A stretch of DNA of 64,000 nucleotides from contig CAUYLG010044355.1 in the NCBI GenBank assembly GCA_963573385.1, positions 1 through 64,000 of the forward strand, read 5' to 3'. The DNA comes from Cacajao melanocephalus. Lineage: Eukaryota; Chordata; Mammalia; Primates; Pitheciidae. The notes under the pieces were generated by a model, which ran no database searches, was not told the origin of the DNA, and saw only the letters and a list, made by a program, of their open reading frames with translations. Made by a program: the position numbers and the translations under genes. Every line of letters starts with the position of its first letter. Within the stretch, counting starts at the first letter, position 1. Of the stretch, positions 60,031 through 64,000 are shown one piece after another.

Positions 60031-61599
60031 ATTCAACAGCTCATCTGGAACAAAGAATAAAGAGAAAAAAAGATAGGAAGGTCAAGGAAAAACTATGGAC
60101 AAATTTGTGACTCAGAATCAAGTTAGCATGAATTTTCAGTCAGCATAATTTTGAGAGTTTATCCAGCAAAGTCCAGCAACCTGGGAATACAACCTGCAAA
60201 ACAGATGGTAGAGTGATTCACTGTTAAACATTGGCAAGTTGACACTAGGCAAGGTTAAGTATGCAAGCGTTTTTTAAGGTGGTGTTGAGTACATCACTGG
60301 AAGGTGGGGCCATGTTGGCAGGTGAAGCCAGAAAGGTGACTCATAGACTAAGAGTTTGAAAAAGACTGGCTGCCTCCCTGCCACTATCAAAGCTCAAAAT
60401 GCCAGATTTTCATTTCCTCAGACTCTTTTGATTTTAGAACATAGGTGCATTAGAGATTTCTAAAGCTGGTTATGCAAGACTTAGAGCAATTCTGAGAGCT
60501 TGCTACTATCCTTTCAACAGATTCCACTTCATCTCAAGTTAATGAGAAGAGTCCCCCCCCCTTTTCTTACTAATACAATATTTGATCAATTTTGGTTATA
60601 TTTTATCTGCCCTTTCTCTCTTCCAAACTCCTTAAAATTACAGAGTGTAGTAAAATATGTGATCCAGCATCCAAGGGATTTGGGAGAAACTCTTAGAAGG
60701 TAAAAAGTAGATGGCATTGGTTTGACATGAATAGAGAACCCCATTAGCTTAAAACACACTCATGAGGAAGCTACTGGAAAGATTCAAACTAAGAACAGTT
60801 CCAGCAATGTTCATAGATCAAAGTGTACAAATGGAAGAGAACCAGCTTCCAAACACTATCATTAGGGCAGTTAATGAACTGCATTACTCACAGCATAACT
60901 GGTAATCCAAGCAGTGTTCTTCCTCTCTTCTCATATATGGAACACTAGCTATTAGGAGTTGCATTCATCCCCAGGATAAAAAATTAGAACCACACTCTAA
61001 CAAAGTGAAACCCCTGCCTGGGGATGCCTTCTTAGAAGATGTAAGGAGCTGGGAGAGAAGCAGAGAAGAGCTTGGCAGAATGTTGAATGTTCAGGGACAG
61101 AACTACCTTAGATCTTCAAGCTGAAGAAGTGGGAGGTCATCGTCTTTTCTACTTATTACAGGCTCAGCCTCCTGAAAGTGAAGCCAGGCGGTCCACATTT
61201 TCCATCCAACTATACCAAGTCCATGGTCAGTTCTTCCTCTTCTCCAGAAGATCAGTCTGGGTACTTCAGCTGCATTTAGCCATGGCAAAACTCCAAAGAA
61301 AGTAAAACATGTCTTTGCATTATTTATATGTTTGTACTCTACCATTTTAGTTTGCTTTAAACTAAATCATTCATAAAATAATCTGATACCAGTTACTTAT
61401 ACTTTATATCTAACTGCTGAATAACTGACCCTTTATAAAATAGTTTCTGTAAATAAAAGCAGGCTTTTTGATGGAAAAATCTTTCTAATTTCTCTAAAAT
61501 CACCCAAGATAGTGTTTTCTATATTTTTCCTACTGTGTGGAAAGACAAAATTACAACAAATTTAATGTAAAATTTTAATCAGCTTATTTTGGTGATTCT
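60031..61599. other. Mostly single-copy stretch, no gene accepted
   Basis: 60990-61310 is less AT-rich and open on both strands (61087-61305 plus, 61103-61345 minus). A possible acceptor 'ttctacttattacag' lies before 61162, but there is no partner exon or recognisable protein. Confidence 0.35.
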
Positions 61600-61960
61600 G
61601 GAATAAGGTAACATCCCATTCTATAAAGGATAATGAATGATCTGATAAGCTAGGTGGAGGAAGTGGACTTTATAGCCAGAAAATAGCTGAAGAAAGCAGA
61701 AACTGGAAACGCCAAGAGGGTTTGTTGCTTCAAAGTTACTTTCCATGTAGGGTAAATCAGAGTGGACTTCCTTATGCTGGGTCAGGAAAACTAGGCCCCT
61801 TCTGATTGGCTGCTGTCAATTTCCTGTTTCTTGAAAAACTGGTCCATTTTGAAGCTCAGTTTGATTAGGTGGCACTTAGCATGGGTGATTCTATTCTGGT
61901 TTGGTCTGCTCTATTAGGGCTAGTGCTGAATCTTGGTTCAAAACAACAGAACCCCAGAAA
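61600..61960. repeat. Possible old LTR-like repeat
   Basis: 'aggccccttctgattggctg', 'tcaatttcctgtttcttgaa', 'gaagctcagtttgattaggt' have the look of an ERVL/MaLR-type LTR, but no family could be named and the ends are not defined. Confidence 0.3.
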
Positions 61961-61970
61961 TTATATTTAA

Positions 61971-62112
61971 TGGTAGTAATCACCTAGGGAACATGTGGGG
62001 AAACACACACACATTCCTGAATCCCATTCCAGACCTACTGAATCAAAATCTTCATTTAAATCCCATTGAAGGACTTGGAAATCAAAATCTTAAAGAAGCC
62101 AGGTAATTCTGT
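61971..62112 (+). repeat. MER5-type hAT fragment
   Basis: 'tagtaatcacctagggaaca', 'cattccagacctactgaatc', 'aaaatcttcatttaaatccc' and 'ggtaattctgtaat' follow the MER5A layout (a Charlie-related MITE). Confidence 0.65.
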
Positions 62113-62344
62113 AATCTTACACATATGGGGAATACTACTGAATATGGAACTATGCATAACCACAAACATACTCACTCACCTGCCCCCTACACACCTATAC
62201 ACAAAGTATTTATGGTTTATTACAAACCACCTTTCATAAACTTTTTCCATGTTCACTTTTCCTAGTGGTATAAACTGAAAGCTGAAAGTGTTTAAAAAGA
62301 AGGAATGATAATTTCTACTGAGACCTGTTAATTCTTTTGTTGGC

Positions 62345-62530
62345 TAGCATTGTTGTTCTCAAACTTCAGGAGGTAGAGGATCATCTCAAAAATGATTAAA
62401 GTAGAGGTGCCCAGCACCACCCTGCCTCTTCCCCCTCTACAGAATCTCTGATCCAGTTGGTTAGGAACAGACAGGAATATTCATATTGAACAAGCATCCC
62501 TAGGTAATTTCATCACTTTGAGGAACACGT
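62345..62530 (-). repeat. MER5-type hAT fragment
   Basis: 'gttgttctcaaacttcagga', 'ctacagaatctctgatccag', 'cctaggtaatttcatcactt', 'tgaggaacac' follow a MER5A/B element across nearly its whole length. Orientation is uncertain because the family is close to palindromic. Confidence 0.65.
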
Positions 62531-62747
62531 GCCTCCTCTCTTTCTAATTTCTCTGTGTCTCTTAGCCCACTCCTCACACCACTTATTTATCTTCCTTGCC
62601 TCATTTCCTCCTCCACTTTCCCTGCCCCCTTTAAGTGACTGGAAATATGATGTAATTAATAAGTGTCATACCTATTTGGGTGAAGATTATCAATACTACT
62701 TGCAAATGCCATGTGTTGTTAGCGCCAGAAAAAATAAAAACACTTTT

Positions 62748-62785
62748 TATTAGTCTATTTTATTAGTCTATTTTCTATTAGTCTG
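62748..62785. repeat. 13-bp tandem repeat
   Basis: tattagtctattt at 62748-62760 and 62761-62773, then a third partial unit tattagtct that leads into the MaLR LTR end. Confidence 0.9.
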
Positions 62786-62840
62786 CTCTCATACTGCTAT
62801 AGAGAATACTACCCGAGACTGGGTAATTATAAAGAGAGGA
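62776..62840 (-). mobile_element. MST/THE1-type LTR 3' end fragment, antisense
   Basis: 'ctattagtctgctctcatac', 'tgctatagagaatactaccc', 'gagactgggtaattataaag' match the antisense of the last ~65 bp of a MaLR LTR. The rest of the LTR is absent. Confidence 0.8.
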
Positions 62841-63373
62841 AAAAATCAATTGAAATGAACAAGACTTTCCCAATACCTGCTAAAAAGTAAGTGGAGGTTA
62901 AGTTGAATTGAAGGTAAATATTTTAGATGAATTCGAAACAGATGAGGTAAAAGGAACATTTAAATGCTTTGTACTTCATTAAAAAAAAGGGAGAGATTAG
63001 AATCAACTCCTCTTTTCTGAATAAGACCCAGAAAAAGAGAGAGCAAAAGGTATAGCAAGAGGTATTTTTATTTTTATGAATGCCTATATGAAGAGTGAGG
63101 GGGAAGTGACAGATGGATGAAAACTTTGAAATAATCTTGAAGCTCAGAATTGATAGGGGCAACGTAACCAATGTCAAGAGCAAAAATAATAATAAGAAAA
63201 ATCACTGTCAACAGTATTAAGCCTCAGAGGCCTCTAGACAGGTCATAGAAGGTTTATATGAAGCATAATCAGAAACAAAACAAAAAAAGACAAATGGAAA
63301 GGTTTGCACTGCCAGAATAAATGGTGTTTAGAGACTCTTGTTAGGCATGCACAAAGGATGTTACCCAAATGTG
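62841..63373. other. Apparently single-copy stretch
   Basis: Purine-rich in places; no gene or repeat recognised. Confidence 0.4.
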
Positions 63374-63673
<300 letters not shown>

Positions 63674-64000
63674 TGTTTCAACAATAAGAATGTATCTAAA
63701 TTGGCTGGTTATTAAATATGACAGCAAATGTACAAGTTATACTGAAAATCCACACCAAAAAACTCTGAAAGATAAGAAAACCTCATTTTCAGAAAAAAAA
63801 AAATGCAGTTACGAAGAGGGGTCAGCTATGTCAACTTATTTTCCTTATGTAGGAAAGTAAAAAGAATCATTTTAAATTCACTCATATGACACTGAGGACA
63901 AACATCGACTCCTCAATACAGAAAAATGCAACTCCTCTAAACAAGTCAACCTGAGCTGACTCTCCCAGAACAAAATTTTAATTCTAAATTAATCACACTC
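63674..64000. other. Apparently single-copy stretch to window end
   Basis: Nothing recognised. A short A run at 63797-63807. Confidence 0.4.

Noticed and set aside
61087..61345. Frames open on both strands, with a possible splice acceptor before 61162
   Set aside because: The donor is weak (catg/gtcagt), no partner exon is seen, and the peptides are unfamiliar.

Overview
This window looks like nuclear DNA of a primate, probably human. It is AT-rich and carries Alu elements of several ages (fossil monomer, J-, S- and one Y-like), primate L1 3' ends, MIR, L2, a MaLR (MST-type) LTR, a MADE1 mariner remnant, MER5-type hAT and Tigger-type fragments. I found no convincing protein-coding gene, no tRNA, rRNA or snRNA gene, no CRISPR array and no bacterial-style operon. 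The open reading frames present are short, and nearly all are transposon remnants or chance frames. The window reads as intergenic or deep intronic DNA. Family names below come from recognising consensus sequences by eye, so subfamily labels are approximate.

Layout. 1-2455: antisense old L1 whose 5' end is near 2455. 3571-3872: Alu. 4085-9640: antisense L1 carrying a nested younger L1 3' end, two nested Tigger-like DNA transposons and a plus-strand L1 3' end with an 18-bp target-site duplication. 9690-14110: L2, MIR, L2, plus one exon-like segment at 11615-11774. 14111-16510: a locally rearranged stretch with a 46-bp tandem duplication and a 55-bp inverted copy sitting inside an L1. 16814-24472: mostly single-copy DNA with an Alu, a MIR, a CTCF-like motif and a GT/AT microsatellite. 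24473-25819: an L1 with a twin-priming (5'-inversion) structure. 25820-29740: mostly single-copy, with a perfect 16-bp-stem hairpin. 29750-41000: a stack of nested L1s, two Alus, a solo MST LTR, MADE1 and a microsatellite cluster bounded by inverted repeats. 41000-50265: mostly single-copy, with an L2 and a 119-bp imperfect palindrome. 50270-63660: Alus (including an AluY-like copy), L1 3' ends, L2, MIR and MER5 fragments.

No previously undescribed multi-gene system is visible. The most useful leads are the inverted local copy (14804-14858 / 15721-15775), the orphan exon-like segment, the two hairpin or palindrome structures outside recognised repeats, the CTCF-like site, and the L1 insertions with unusual structure. 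Their functions are inferences that need alignment or expression data.
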